Of a stretch of 64,000 nucleotides of DNA, positions 39,237-48,812 are shown in pieces. This DNA is from Methanobacteriota archaeon (GTDB taxonomy: Archaea; Thermoplasmatota; Poseidoniia; Poseidoniales; Thalassarchaeaceae). A program made the position numbers and the translations under genes. The stretch covers positions 91,768 to 155,767 of the forward strand of contig PAYZ01000009.1 of NCBI GenBank assembly GCA_002716085.1, read 5' to 3'. The stretch's first letter is position 1; each line of letters starts with the position of its first letter. A model generated the notes under the pieces. It was not told where the DNA came from. It worked only from the letters and a program-made list of their open reading frames with translations, and did not search any database.

Positions 39237-40633
39237 TCATTCCACATCCCCAATGTGTCCCTAAGTGCGTGTTCCAAGTCCGAATGAAGGAACTCGTAAC
39301 CCTCGTCCACCAGTCTATTTGGCAAAACTCTCTGACTCTCCAAGGTAAGGCTTACTCCCATTTCACCGAACATTACTCTGATTGCTAAACCTGGAATAGG
39401 TGCTATAGCTGGTCGCCTTAGTACACGTCCCAGAACTCTAGCAAACAATTTCTGCCTTACGGGCTCAGGAGCTGTGAGGTTGTATTTCCCAGTCGAACCA
39501 CTGTTCATTATCAGGTGATGAATTGCATAAATTTCGTCATCTAATGAAATCCATGACATCCACTGCTTACCTCCTCCCATGGGGCCACCACCACCTAGCT
39601 TGAATGGAAGAAGCATCTTCTCTAGTGCGCCTCCTGTTGCTGTCAGAACTATGCCGCTTCTGAGAAATACAGTCCTAACCCCCGACTCTTCGACTTTTGA
39701 AGCTGCATCTTCCCATTCCCTGCAAATATCAGGAAGGAAACCATCTCCAGGGGGGCTATTCTCGTCTAGCTCCTCATCACCCCTATCTCCATACCACCCT
39801 ATGGCACTTGCTACAATGAAGACTTCCGGCTTACTTTTCATCTCCCGAATAGCATTGGATAAGATCAGGGTGCTGTCGACCCTTGAATCCCTAATCGCCT
39901 TCTTCCTTCTCGAGCTCCATCTCTTGTCGCCTATCCCCTCTCCTCCTAGGTGAATAATGGTATCAAAACCCTCGAGAATTCCATGGTCTAATTTTCCTGA
40001 AATAGGATCCCAATTAAGCTCCTTAGAACCTTCCTTTATTTCTCTCCTGACAAGTCTCCATACTTCATGACCTCCTGTGTCAAGGAACGCTACTAGCTGA
40101 GTACCAATGGTCCCAGATGATCCTGCAACCAGAATTCTCCTACGGGGTTTATCAGCAAACTTGGAGTGATGAAACAAGTCTCTCTTTAGTCGCAATTCAC
40201 GGGCTGTGAACATCTGGGAAATCCTCTTCCTGACCAGTAGTCCACCTAAGATCCTGTCAACGAGATTACCAAGACGACCGAAGGGAACTTGGTAAGTCAC
40301 CTCGTCGATTACCTTTGTCACATCCCCTTCTTCGACAAGATGATGTTCGTGATTCCAAGATTTGAAGGGACCTTTCAGCATTCTATCTGAGAAGAATCTG
40401 GGTGGATCGTAACCTGTGTGCTCTGCTACCCAAGTCATTTTTAGGGGCCCCATGGGGAATTTGAAGATCCTCTTAGAACCGACTTCAAGTGAGTCGTCAG
40501 CTCGTACTTCTTCCGCAACTTCCCAAGGGGGCATTAGTCTCCTAAAGGAACCCTCATGCTCGAACCAAGCGAAGGTAGTCTCTGCATCAGCTTCTACAAC
40601 TGTTTCATGTCTGTAGTTGTACATTAATTCCAT
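39233..40633 (-). CDS. SRPBCC-domain / TIGR01777-type NAD-epimerase fusion
   Basis: N-terminal SRPBCC-like region, then ILVAGSSGTIGTQLVAFLDTGGHEV, GGEGIGDKRWSSRRKKAIRDSRV, ASAIGWYGDRGDE. Confidence 0.9.
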   Translation of the reverse strand: MELMYNYRHETVVEADAETTFAWFEHEGSFRRLMPPWEVAEEVRADDSLEVGSKRIFKFPMGPLKMTWVAEHTGYDPPRFFSDRMLKGPFKSWNHEHHLVEEGDVTKVIDEVTYQVPFGRLGNLVDRILGGLLVRKRISQMFTARELRLKRDLFHHSKFADKPRRRILVAGSSGTIGTQLVAFLDTGGHEVWRLVRREIKEGSKELNWDPISGKLDHGILEGFDTIIHLGGEGIGDKRWSSRRKKAIRDSRVDSTLILSNAIREMKSKPEVFIVASAIGWYGDRGDEELDENSPPGDGFLPDICREWEDAASKVEESGVRTVFLRSGIVLTATGGALEKMLLPFKLGGGGPMGGGKQWMSWISLDDEIYAIHHLIMNSGSTGKYNLTAPEPVRQKLFARVLGRVLRRPAIAPIPGLAIRVMFGEMGVSLTLESQRVLPNRLVDEGYEFLHSDLEHALRDTLGMWND

Positions 40634-40691
40634 CCTCGTTATTGATCCAATGGCAATATTTTCTGTATTTCATCTTTCATCCATATCCAGC

Positions 40692-41273
40692 TCACTCATC
40701 CGGCATACTGGACTTCCATTTCTCTATTGCATAATCTTCGAAGTCACTCAAAGTAAGCCTGTATGCCCAGTGTTGCAGGGATTGTCGTATCACTGGGCTA
40801 ACTCGCTCATCATCAAAAGTAGCATCGGCTCCAATAATCCGGTTAATTAGTTGAATTCTGAACCTCCCCTTTGGTCCAGCAAATGAATTCCATCTTCTTA
40901 TCTGCCTGTAATCATCTTCACTTCTCCTTCCCGAGAAGAATCTGCAATACCACTGAATCCAACCATACGGGTCTTGTTCCCTTATCCATCCCTTTGATTC
41001 CCACATTTCTAGTGACGTACCGGAGGAAACTGAATATTTGTTCAATTTCTTGTCATACTCTTCGTTACAGATCAGCTTCTCATCCAGTCCAATCCACCAA
41101 TCTTTGAATTCTAGATGCTGCCCATTCAGATTCTCTGAGATTATTGATGAGAATATAGGTCTCCAGTAGCTTCCTCCGAAACTTCCCTCAGAGAAAACCT
41201 CCCTAGGGGTCATGTTCGGCCTGAATTCTGGCCAGTCCGGAAAGCTAAGGAAATCTCCTATCTCCCTCCCCAT
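40692..41273 (-). CDS. Conserved hypothetical protein (SYWRPI...DPYGWIQWYCRFFSGRR family)
   Basis: 193 aa with strongly aromatic, conserved-looking motifs (YDKKLNKYSVSSGTSLEMWESKGWI, DPYGWIQWYCRFFSGRRSEDDYRQI). Confidence 0.7.
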   Translation of the reverse strand: MGREIGDFLSFPDWPEFRPNMTPREVFSEGSFGGSYWRPIFSSIISENLNGQHLEFKDWWIGLDEKLICNEEYDKKLNKYSVSSGTSLEMWESKGWIREQDPYGWIQWYCRFFSGRRSEDDYRQIRRWNSFAGPKGRFRIQLINRIIGADATFDDERVSPVIRQSLQHWAYRLTLSDFEDYAIEKWKSSMPDE

Positions 41274-41370
41274 GTTAGATTGAAACAGACTAGGTCTAAT
41301 TTATTTCTTGCCATTTGAAATAAACTCATATGTCTAACAGCATGGCGAGTTTGTTTCACTGGGGTCTAGC

Positions 41371-41694
41371 ATGTCACGAGATGTTCTTTCTGACTTTGAG
41401 AGAGGTGACGAGAGCTGCATCATGAGATTCGAAGATGGAGCATCATTCAGGGTAAGCTATCTGGTAATCCGCTCAAATTGCCAGTGTGCCAAATGTAAAC
41501 CTAGGCAGCAGAACGAGCAACGCAAAATTGAGTTAGAAGAGGAGATTGCGAGACTGATGCTTGAGAAGCCACGGGTTTCCCCGGTAGGGAGGTATGGTAT
41601 ACAACTTGAATGGCCCACTGGGTGCTCTAGTGGAATTCACTCCTTTTCGCATCTCAGAGAGATTTGTGAAGAACACGGGCAAAATCTGGAATAG
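41371..41694 (+). CDS. DUF971 family protein
   Basis: FEDGASFRVSYLVIRSNCQCAKCKP...VGRYGIQLEWPTGCSSGIHSFSHLREIC. Confidence 0.85.
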   Translation: MSRDVLSDFERGDESCIMRFEDGASFRVSYLVIRSNCQCAKCKPRQQNEQRKIELEEEIARLMLEKPRVSPVGRYGIQLEWPTGCSSGIHSFSHLREICEEHGQNLE

Positions 41695-41778
41695 AGGCTT
41701 AGCGAAGAAGTCAAATCCTCCAATCATTGCCGAACGACGTCAGAGACACAGGTCCCCCCTGTTCTGTGTGGCGATACT

Positions 41779-43206
41779 ATGGAAACAAACGAGCCGAAGG
41801 ATGATGACTCGGAGATAGACTCTGAGGACGAATGGCAGCTCTACGCGTCTGCTGGTTATGCTTCTACAGAAATGCTTTCTGAGGAGGAAAATGAAGAGAG
41901 CATAGAGTCAGAGGAAGCCTGGTTCGATGGAGATGATTTCGATTTCCAGGGCAGTACTCTGAATTGGGACGCTCCACCCTGTCCAGCGCCATTGGGAATA
42001 GCACACGTAATTAAGATCGGAGTTTGTGACCATTGCTTGGGCAGAATTTCTGGGTCTAGCACTGGTATCGGAGGGTCTGATGCCGGATCCATTGTTAGGT
42101 CAGAGGCATTTGAGAGGGATGAGAATCTACAGTCAAAGATCACTCAGGATTACTGCCCACTTTGCGAGAATCTGTTTGAAGATGTAGAAAACATTGTTTC
42201 TAGGGTTTTCGAGACCCTCTCAGAAACTCAATTCTCTACGATGCAATTTGGAATTCATCTTCCCAAGGATTTGATCCAGGAGGAAGACAGAATCAGAACC
42301 AAATATGGAGCTCCAGGATCTTATCCACTCAAAGGAGCTCTAGTAGAAGGAATTCACAGGAGAATTAGAGAGATCAACCAGGAGGTAGAATTCGTAAAAG
42401 AAAGGCCTGATGTAATGATTCTGGTCGATGGGTTGACCCTGAGAGTTGATGTAGACGTAAGGCCAATTTTCCTATACGGGAGGTACAGGAAACTTTCCAG
42501 AGGAATTCCACAGACTCGTTGGCCATGTAGGGCATGCAGAGGGAGGGCAGAAGGGTGCGACTCCTGTGGAGAATCAGGACTCCAGTATCCAGATTCTGTT
42601 CAAGACCTAATTGGGGAGCCAATCAGGGAAGCTTTGGGAGCAGAAGACACTTCATTCCACGGAATGGGCAGAGAAGACATTGACGTTAGGTGCCTCGGAT
42701 CTGGACGGCCTTTTGTATTGGAAATTAAGAGGCCAAGACAGAGATCGTTCCCACTAGAAGATCTCGTTGAAATGGTTAATGAAAATGGTAACGAAAAGGT
42801 AGAGGTTGGAAATTTTGAGTGGTGTACTAGGAAGAAAGTAAACGAGGTCAAACAGTCCAGATCGGAAAAGACTTACACTATTCGGTTTGAAGTTGAAGAG
42901 TTGGCCGAAATCGAGAACCCGGAGGAGGCAATTATGTCTCTATCCGGAAAAGTAATCGATCAAGAAACCCCAAAGAGAGTATCTCATAGAAGAGCTGCGA
43001 AGACTAGGAGGAGGAAGGTCTCTTCAGTAGATAGAATAGAGATTGATGGAAGTCAGGTAGAATTGACCCTTCGGTGCGAAGCGGGGACCTACGTCAAGGA
43101 ATTAGTCCACTCTGACGAGGGTAGGACAAATCCTTCGGTGCAGAGTGTATTGGGTGCGGCTTGCGAAGTCATTTGGCTAGACGTTGAGGAGATTCACGAC
43201 GACTAG
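41779..43206 (+). CDS. pus10: tRNA pseudouridine(54/55) synthase Pus10
   Basis: CDHCLGRISG, CPLCENLF, GMGREDIDVRCLGSGRPFVLEIKRPR, CEAGTYVKELVHSDEGRTNPSVQSVLG. Confidence 0.92.
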   Translation: METNEPKDDDSEIDSEDEWQLYASAGYASTEMLSEEENEESIESEEAWFDGDDFDFQGSTLNWDAPPCPAPLGIAHVIKIGVCDHCLGRISGSSTGIGGSDAGSIVRSEAFERDENLQSKITQDYCPLCENLFEDVENIVSRVFETLSETQFSTMQFGIHLPKDLIQEEDRIRTKYGAPGSYPLKGALVEGIHRRIREINQEVEFVKERPDVMILVDGLTLRVDVDVRPIFLYGRYRKLSRGIPQTRWPCRACRGRAEGCDSCGESGLQYPDSVQDLIGEPIREALGAEDTSFHGMGREDIDVRCLGSGRPFVLEIKRPRQRSFPLEDLVEMVNENGNEKVEVGNFEWCTRKKVNEVKQSRSEKTYTIRFEVEELAEIENPEEAIMSLSGKVIDQETPKRVSHRRAAKTRRRKVSSVDRIEIDGSQVELTLRCEAGTYVKELVHSDEGRTNPSVQSVLGAACEVIWLDVEEIHDD

Positions 43207-43282
43207 TCCGAAAATATACATCCGAGTCCTTAAGAACGCCCCACAGGTCGCCCGGATTCGCGATAATGGATTCAGTGAGAGC

Positions 43283-43576
43283 ATGGTGACTAGGACAAAG
43301 GGATCTAGGCAGGGAACTCGAAGCATCCTGAAAAAGGGAAAGAGAGAGCGGAGAAGGCTGTTCATAGGAAGGGCCATGCACTCATACAACGAAGGCGATA
43401 AAGTAGCCATTGTCTTGGACGGCGCTCAGCAGAAGGGAATGCCCCACCGCAGATTCCAAGGACGAACTGGAGTCATTGAGAGCTCACAAGGTAGGGCTTA
43501 TGTGGTGAAGGTTGCCGATGGCAATAAGATGAAGACTGTAGTCTCAAGGCCCGAGCACCTTAGGCCAATTGAGTAG
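43283..43576 (+). CDS. rpl21e: Ribosomal protein L21e
   Basis: MVTRTKGSRQGTRSILKKGKRERRR...YNEGDKVAIVLDGAQQKGMPHRRFQGRTGVI. Confidence 0.93.
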   Translation: MVTRTKGSRQGTRSILKKGKRERRRLFIGRAMHSYNEGDKVAIVLDGAQQKGMPHRRFQGRTGVIESSQGRAYVVKVADGNKMKTVVSRPEHLRPIE

Positions 43577-43586
43577 AGGTGAAAAG

Positions 43587-43949
43587 ATGTCAGAAAGGGA
43601 ATTCGTGGACTTTGTGACAGTAAGAGATAAGCTTCTAGAGGCCATCGAAAGGAGAGGAGAGATTTCCTACGAGCAGACTATGGCTCTTCAACACGCAGAA
43701 TGGAAGGCAAGCAAAGGGGGCCATCCTACGGGTGAGATAAAGATAGATCCATCTGTTTTCGGCAATCTGCTGGCAGCTCTGATGGAGAACGAGAAGCTCA
43801 AGGAACACCCCGAGGTCTGTTCTAAACTGGCTGAGCTCTCCCCATTGACTGTAGCCGATGTGAGAGTCATAATTGCCAGCAAGAGGATTGCCATGGATAC
43901 TTCAGAGGTAGAGGAAGTAATTACGACCATTAGACAGCATGTTCTCTAG
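43587..43949 (+). CDS. rpoF: DNA-directed RNA polymerase subunit F (Rpb4-like)
   Basis: 120 aa, EISYEQTMALQHAEWKASK..., syntenic between L21e and DUF655. Confidence 0.87.
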   Translation: MSEREFVDFVTVRDKLLEAIERRGEISYEQTMALQHAEWKASKGGHPTGEIKIDPSVFGNLLAALMENEKLKEHPEVCSKLAELSPLTVADVRVIIASKRIAMDTSEVEEVITTIRQHVL

Positions 43950-44586
43950 TATTGTGAAATTTTCTGAAAACAACTTATTCATGAAGGAGAGCCCTTCTGG
44001 GAGGATGAAAGATATGGAGAAAGGGAGTGCAACAGACCCGAATGAGGATGAAAAGGGACCCTTTGAAGAAGAGACCGGTCTAAGAATCCTAGATATTCAA
44101 GATAGGAGGCCCATAGGTCATGAGGTCCAGTGTATTAGTGAGCCATCTTTGTTCATCCTTAGGACTAGGGTAACAGAAGTCACGGGGATTTCTGTAGGTG
44201 AAAGGGTGGATCTCCCATCAGGAAACATCGGAGCTTTGTCCGAGGTCCGGCTAAAGGATCTAAGCGGATCTTCACAACAGGAGTTAGTTGGTGCACTTTC
44301 AAACTCAATTAGAGAGGATCAGGATAGACACATATCATTCTACAATAGCGCAGGACCAATGTCACTGAAGTTCCACGCATTCCAATTATTGCCCGGAATT
44401 GGCAATTCAAAGGCGATCCAGATGGTCCAACAAAGAGGACTATCCGGATGGGCTACTTTTGAGGAAGTTGACGAGGCATGTGGTATTGAATCAGTCAGAC
44501 TGCTAGCTGAAAGGTACGTTAAGGAGATGGAGGATGTAGCCCAGACTCCCCGTTTACTTGATTTGCTAGTGCGGTCAGAGAAGTGA
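43939..44586 (+). CDS. DUF655 family protein
   Basis: HhH-containing FHAFQLLPGIGNSKAIQMVQQRG; canonical archaeal neighbourhood L21e-rpoF-DUF655-ksgA. Confidence 0.88.
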   Translation: MFSSIVKFSENNLFMKESPSGRMKDMEKGSATDPNEDEKGPFEEETGLRILDIQDRRPIGHEVQCISEPSLFILRTRVTEVTGISVGERVDLPSGNIGALSEVRLKDLSGSSQQELVGALSNSIREDQDRHISFYNSAGPMSLKFHAFQLLPGIGNSKAIQMVQQRGLSGWATFEEVDEACGIESVRLLAERYVKEMEDVAQTPRLLDLLVRSEK

Positions 44587-44587
44587 C

Positions 44588-45493
44588 ATGAATCCTCTGG
44601 AGAGCCTGGACACGCGACTTCTAGTAGATCTTCTTATGGACAGGATTGAACCCAGAAAATCACTAGGGCAGCATTATCTTATTGACGACGAGGTAATCGA
44701 AAGGACCTTGCAGATTTCAGCGGAGCAAGGAAGCCCAATTTCAGAAAATTCCCATGTCCTAGAGGTAGGTCCAGGACCAGGATCTCTGACATTGGCAATG
44801 CTCAAAAGGTCAGCAAGAATAACTGCAATTGAGATAGATGAGAAGTCTGTAAATCACTTGAACAGGGTATTTCGAGATAAGGCATGCAATCTAGAGATTA
44901 TCCAAGGCGATGCGCTTTCGATAGGTTGGCCCGAAGGGATTACTCATATGATTTCCAACATTCCATACCAGATTTCTAGCCCTATTCTCGATAGACTGAC
45001 AAAACTACATTCTTCATTACCAATCGAACTATCTATTCTCCTTGTGCAGGACGATTTCGCTCAAAGGATGGCAATGACATCTGCTCCCTACGACATTGGC
45101 CCTCTAGGGTTGAACCTGTGGCTCGACTTCGAAGTGGAAATTGACAAGAAAGTGGCACCACACTCATTCATACCATCCCCTAGGGTCAACTCCAGATTGG
45201 TTATACTTAGACCTGTAAAGAGGCCAGAGGTAGAGGGCATAAACAAGCAACTTTTCAGGATTTTAACCAAGCACTGCTTCTCGAACAGGAGGAGAAAGAT
45301 TAGCACTCTTCTGAAAAAAACTCCTTCTCGAATTTCAAGGGTTTCGGGTTGGCATAGGGAAAGGTGGGAATCGAGTACTTCCAAACTAATACAATCTGGA
45401 ATCCCAGAATTGGAAGAAGGATGGTATAATCTTAGGCCAGAAAATCTAGAGCCAGAAGATTGGGTCTCTATAGTTAGGAACATATCTTCATGA
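44588..45493 (+). CDS. rsmA: 16S rRNA (adenine-N6,N6)-dimethyltransferase KsgA/Dim1
   Basis: KSLGQHYLIDDEVIERTL, VLEVGPGPGSLTLAML, HMISNIPYQISSPIL. Confidence 0.95.
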   Translation: MNPLESLDTRLLVDLLMDRIEPRKSLGQHYLIDDEVIERTLQISAEQGSPISENSHVLEVGPGPGSLTLAMLKRSARITAIEIDEKSVNHLNRVFRDKACNLEIIQGDALSIGWPEGITHMISNIPYQISSPILDRLTKLHSSLPIELSILLVQDDFAQRMAMTSAPYDIGPLGLNLWLDFEVEIDKKVAPHSFIPSPRVNSRLVILRPVKRPEVEGINKQLFRILTKHCFSNRRRKISTLLKKTPSRISRVSGWHRERWESSTSKLIQSGIPELEEGWYNLRPENLEPEDWVSIVRNISS

Positions 45494-45593
45494 TTGCCTT
45501 GTCTAGCATATTGACATCGACTTGATAGGCCCCCACCCTCTCCGATGGGTAGGGCCGGAGTGCGATGTAGCCCGGTTCAGGGGAAGGGATGTA

Positions 45594-46682
45594 ATGGCGA
45601 AGAAGGACACCTATCTCGCTCTACTTCGGAGAGGGATTGATGAGACTACTGCCCAGATTCTAGCTGATGGCGGAATAAAGATTGGAGACCTGAAGAAGTT
45701 AGACGCCGAGACCCTGATCAATAATTACGGAATCAAGAAGGAAGTTGCCAACTCAGTACTTGATGCTGTAAAATCAGGCCCCAGATCTTCCAGCAGACAG
45801 AGGTTCCTAGCAGACGTACTTTCCGATGATAAGAAGAAGGTAGACAAGATTGAAGAGACCCGTTTCAAGAGGGAACAGAAGGACATCTACGCAGAACTTC
45901 AGGAGAAGAAAGAGCAGCTTAGGCTTGCAAGGGTCGAAGATTTCAGAAACAAGAAGCTTGTAATGAACCGCTTGGGCAAGACAATCGAGCTAATTGTGAA
46001 GTTGGAAAACAACCTTGACGACGAGTCAAAGGACGAACAGAGGTCCAAGCTCAGAGACCAGCTCGAGACAAGAGGACTTGAGGCCGCTAGGGATCACGAG
46101 ATGCTGGAACTATCTGGGACGCCACAAGACATAGTAGACTTCAGGAGAAAAATTGCACCTGTGCTTTGTCTCCATGCCTGTCCACATTGTGGCGAGGAAA
46201 TGGACCCCAGGGGGAGTAACATTATGGAAGGAACTTCGGACTTCTCATTTATCTGCTGGGACTGTGAGGAGGAGTTCCATGCCCCAATGGCTCAATCTGT
46301 CGAGGTAAGACTTGACAACGGTTCTAGAATTCAGATAAATCCAAAGATTAAACCTAGGATGCCTGTAATTAGAGCCCCAAGTAAGGCCAAAGCAGGCTCC
46401 ATTACGGACCTGATGAAGAGGGACCTAGAATCGGCAGGTGCATCAGCCGAGGAGTTGGAAGCAGCCTTGGAGGCCAGCTCCTTGACTGGGGTTCTAATGA
46501 GCATAGATGAGTGGATTGACCAGACCATTGCCGCAAAGGGATACATTCAGGCTCAGGAGGACAGAGAGGAATTCATTATCGCCACAGGAGCAGGTGCTAC
46601 AAAGTTCAACAAGTGGATGAAGAAAGCAGGCCTAGTTTTCAACAAGCAAACAGGTAGATGGACTAGATGGGAGGACCGGTGA
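45594..46682 (+). CDS. HhH-like + coiled coil + zinc-ribbon protein, unknown function
   Basis: N-terminal HhH-like GIDETTAQILADGGIKIGDLKKLD, central charged helical region, CLHACPHCGEEMD...FICWDCEEEFHAP zinc ribbon. Confidence 0.75.
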   Translation: MAKKDTYLALLRRGIDETTAQILADGGIKIGDLKKLDAETLINNYGIKKEVANSVLDAVKSGPRSSSRQRFLADVLSDDKKKVDKIEETRFKREQKDIYAELQEKKEQLRLARVEDFRNKKLVMNRLGKTIELIVKLENNLDDESKDEQRSKLRDQLETRGLEAARDHEMLELSGTPQDIVDFRRKIAPVLCLHACPHCGEEMDPRGSNIMEGTSDFSFICWDCEEEFHAPMAQSVEVRLDNGSRIQINPKIKPRMPVIRAPSKAKAGSITDLMKRDLESAGASAEELEAALEASSLTGVLMSIDEWIDQTIAAKGYIQAQEDREEFIIATGAGATKFNKWMKKAGLVFNKQTGRWTRWEDR

Positions 46683-46689
46683 ATTCCGG

Positions 46690-46989
46690 ATGTCAGGAAA
46701 CCTCCCAGTTGTCAGATTCTTCCGCGGAAAACAAATAATCGGCTCTGCAAATGCTGAGCCAGAAACCCCTCTGGCAGAAGTTGCTGATCTTGCAGGAGTA
46801 ATAATTCCCACTAACTGCACTTCGGGAAACTGTGGAACTTGTCTAGCCAGACTTATTTCAGGTGATGTGGAAATTCCAAATCCTCTCCCGCCCGGATTGG
46901 ACGATTTTTTGGTCAATGAGGGAGGAATCCTCACATGTTGTTTGTTTGCTACCAGTGACTGTGACATTGACGTAATCCCTCCATTGTAG
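46690..46989 (+). CDS. 2Fe-2S ferredoxin
   Basis: PTNCTSGNCGTCLARLISGD...GILTCCLFAT; plant-type 2Fe-2S Cys pattern. Confidence 0.87.
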   Translation: MSGNLPVVRFFRGKQIIGSANAEPETPLAEVADLAGVIIPTNCTSGNCGTCLARLISGDVEIPNPLPPGLDDFLVNEGGILTCCLFATSDCDIDVIPPL

Positions 46990-46997
46990 GTGATAGA

Positions 46998-47162
46998 TTG
47001 AGCTATTGGTCCGAACCAGATTTCCTGTTTTCTCTATCCATATCTGTGTTTGGAATCTCATTGATGTCATGGTGGCTATTCACTCGGATAATCCAGAAAC
47101 TCAAAGAGGTAGAGGAGCGGAACAATTGGGCGCCAACATTTGGTCCAACCGATGAAGAATAG
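46998..47162 (+). CDS. Small single-TM protein (54 aa), unannotated in the track
   Basis: TTG start after AGGTGATAGA: LSYWSEPDFLFSLSISVFGISLMSWWLFTRIIQKLKEVEERNNWAPTFGPTDEE*; fills the gap between ferredoxin and next gene. Confidence 0.55.
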   Translation: MSYWSEPDFLFSLSISVFGISLMSWWLFTRIIQKLKEVEERNNWAPTFGPTDEE

Positions 47163-47165
47163 GTA

Positions 47166-47459
47166 CTACTCATTCACTGCCGCTGTCCATCTATCCGATT
47201 GAGGGATTCCCACAACCTGAATGATGCAACCTCGAACTCCCTTCTGCAGGTTAACTTCCGCTCTAAGTTTGATTAGGTCATCCAGGCAGGATGGACAATG
47301 TGGATGGTCTGGCTTTATCCAGAGCTCCACAATTCCCGAACTATCGATTTCCACTCCCTTCAGAATTGAAGAATCAACGATTGGCTTTCCATGGGGGTCG
47401 CTACGCTTTCTTAGAACTCTAGCAACGCTGCGATGAACCCCAGTAACACCATTTGCCAT
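47166..47459 (-). CDS. MIP18/DUF59-like or NifU-C-like Fe-S assembly-related small protein
   Basis: GIVELWIKPDHPHCPSCLDDLIKLRAEVNLQKGVRGCIIQVVG pattern. Confidence 0.55.
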   Translation of the reverse strand: MANGVTGVHRSVARVLRKRSDPHGKPIVDSSILKGVEIDSSGIVELWIKPDHPHCPSCLDDLIKLRAEVNLQKGVRGCIIQVVGIPQSDRWTAAVNE

Positions 47460-47460
47460 T

Positions 47461-48747
47461 TTACCACTCCTTTAGATATGGCAACTCTTCACCAGCAGTA
47501 AGGCATTTCATCCCCTCAGTGTTTCTTGCCCAAGTATCTTCAACTCCAATCGCTCCATCATCAAAAACCAGCTTTGGCTCTATTGCCATGACTCCACCGA
47601 ATTCTAGTTGTCTATCGAATCCTTTTGCCACCACTGGGGACTCATCCAACTCCAGTCCAACTGAATGACCTAGGAACTTAGCTTGGTTCGGGGGAACTCC
47701 CATTAGATTTACCCCATGTCCCATTTCTTGGGCTGCATCGATAGCAATTTCCCAAGCCTTGGAGCACTCATCTCCTCTTCCTAGGCTATATTTTACCAGT
47801 GAACTAATCTCCACCATGTCTTCCAACCTTTGCATCCATTCCTGTGAAAGGGAACCCGCACTGAACATCCTGGTGCAGTCAGAAACGTAACCTCTGTGGA
47901 CGTGAACAATATCGACAAGAACGGGCTGGCTTTCTTTGACCCTGGAAAATCCTGCACCAAGGGGAGAAATAGGACTCCCGCCAGTTCCACCTAAAGCCGC
48001 ATCAAAGTAAGATGGTACTCCTCCGGATCTTCCTGCTGCAATAACTACTCTATCGCAGTCCATTGGCCACTTCCTCATCCTAATCCTCCCACCAAAGCCT
48101 GATGATCTGCTAAGCTCCTCAGCAGCACCGGCCATCTCTAACTCACTTTTGCCAAGTCCCCCAAAATCGGCTATCAAATCGAACATTTGTCGATTTATCT
48201 CGCCACTCTCTCTAATTCTGGAAATCTCCCAATCCGACTTTTTCTCTCTTAATTCATACAAGATTCTAGAGCAGTCCGAACCAATCCCTCCAAGGCCGTT
48301 AATCTTCTGATGAATGAAATCTAGCCTACTACCTGGAACCTTTTCTCCTTGCATTGCAGGAACATTTGTACATCCTGCCTTTGCCAACGTTCCCTCTAGT
48401 TCAGCCATTCTAGGATGTGTTTCCGTAATGTGGGGAGAATCTCCCCCCCCTCCTTCAAAAATAGCCCTATCCAGAGATCTTCTAACCCAGTGGCGCGTCT
48501 CGATTCCAGAACCCTCAGACCCCAGAAGCAATGATGAATTCTGCCTTCCCCCTGTCAACCAATAAATCTCCACTGGATCCTCGATGAAAACCGACTGTGT
48601 CCCTTCTTCTGCAAGCTTCCGAGCAAGTCTTTTCTGCCTATCCTCCAACTCGGATACTGGGATTCTCCAATCCTCCCCCTCAGGTCCGGAGAGCAACGAG
48701 GAATCCCATGCCATATGTCCACTTGACTCGCCATAACAGAAAGGCAT
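47461..48747 (-). CDS. M24-family peptidase (Xaa-Pro aminopeptidase-like)
   Basis: VLVDIVHVHRGYVSDCTRMFSAG, GHGVNLMGVPPNQAKFLGHSVGLELDESPVVAKG; ATG at 48747, ORF open further upstream. Confidence 0.88.
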   Translation of the reverse strand: MPFCYGESSGHMAWDSSLLSGPEGEDWRIPVSELEDRQKRLARKLAEEGTQSVFIEDPVEIYWLTGGRQNSSLLLGSEGSGIETRHWVRRSLDRAIFEGGGGDSPHITETHPRMAELEGTLAKAGCTNVPAMQGEKVPGSRLDFIHQKINGLGGIGSDCSRILYELREKKSDWEISRIRESGEINRQMFDLIADFGGLGKSELEMAGAAEELSRSSGFGGRIRMRKWPMDCDRVVIAAGRSGGVPSYFDAALGGTGGSPISPLGAGFSRVKESQPVLVDIVHVHRGYVSDCTRMFSAGSLSQEWMQRLEDMVEISSLVKYSLGRGDECSKAWEIAIDAAQEMGHGVNLMGVPPNQAKFLGHSVGLELDESPVVAKGFDRQLEFGGVMAIEPKLVFDDGAIGVEDTWARNTEGMKCLTAGEELPYLKEW

Positions 48748-48812
48748 TTTGGATATCTGAATCCATGAATTGAATCCAAAACGGCCAAAACCATCCTCTG
48801 CTTGGGAAAAGT

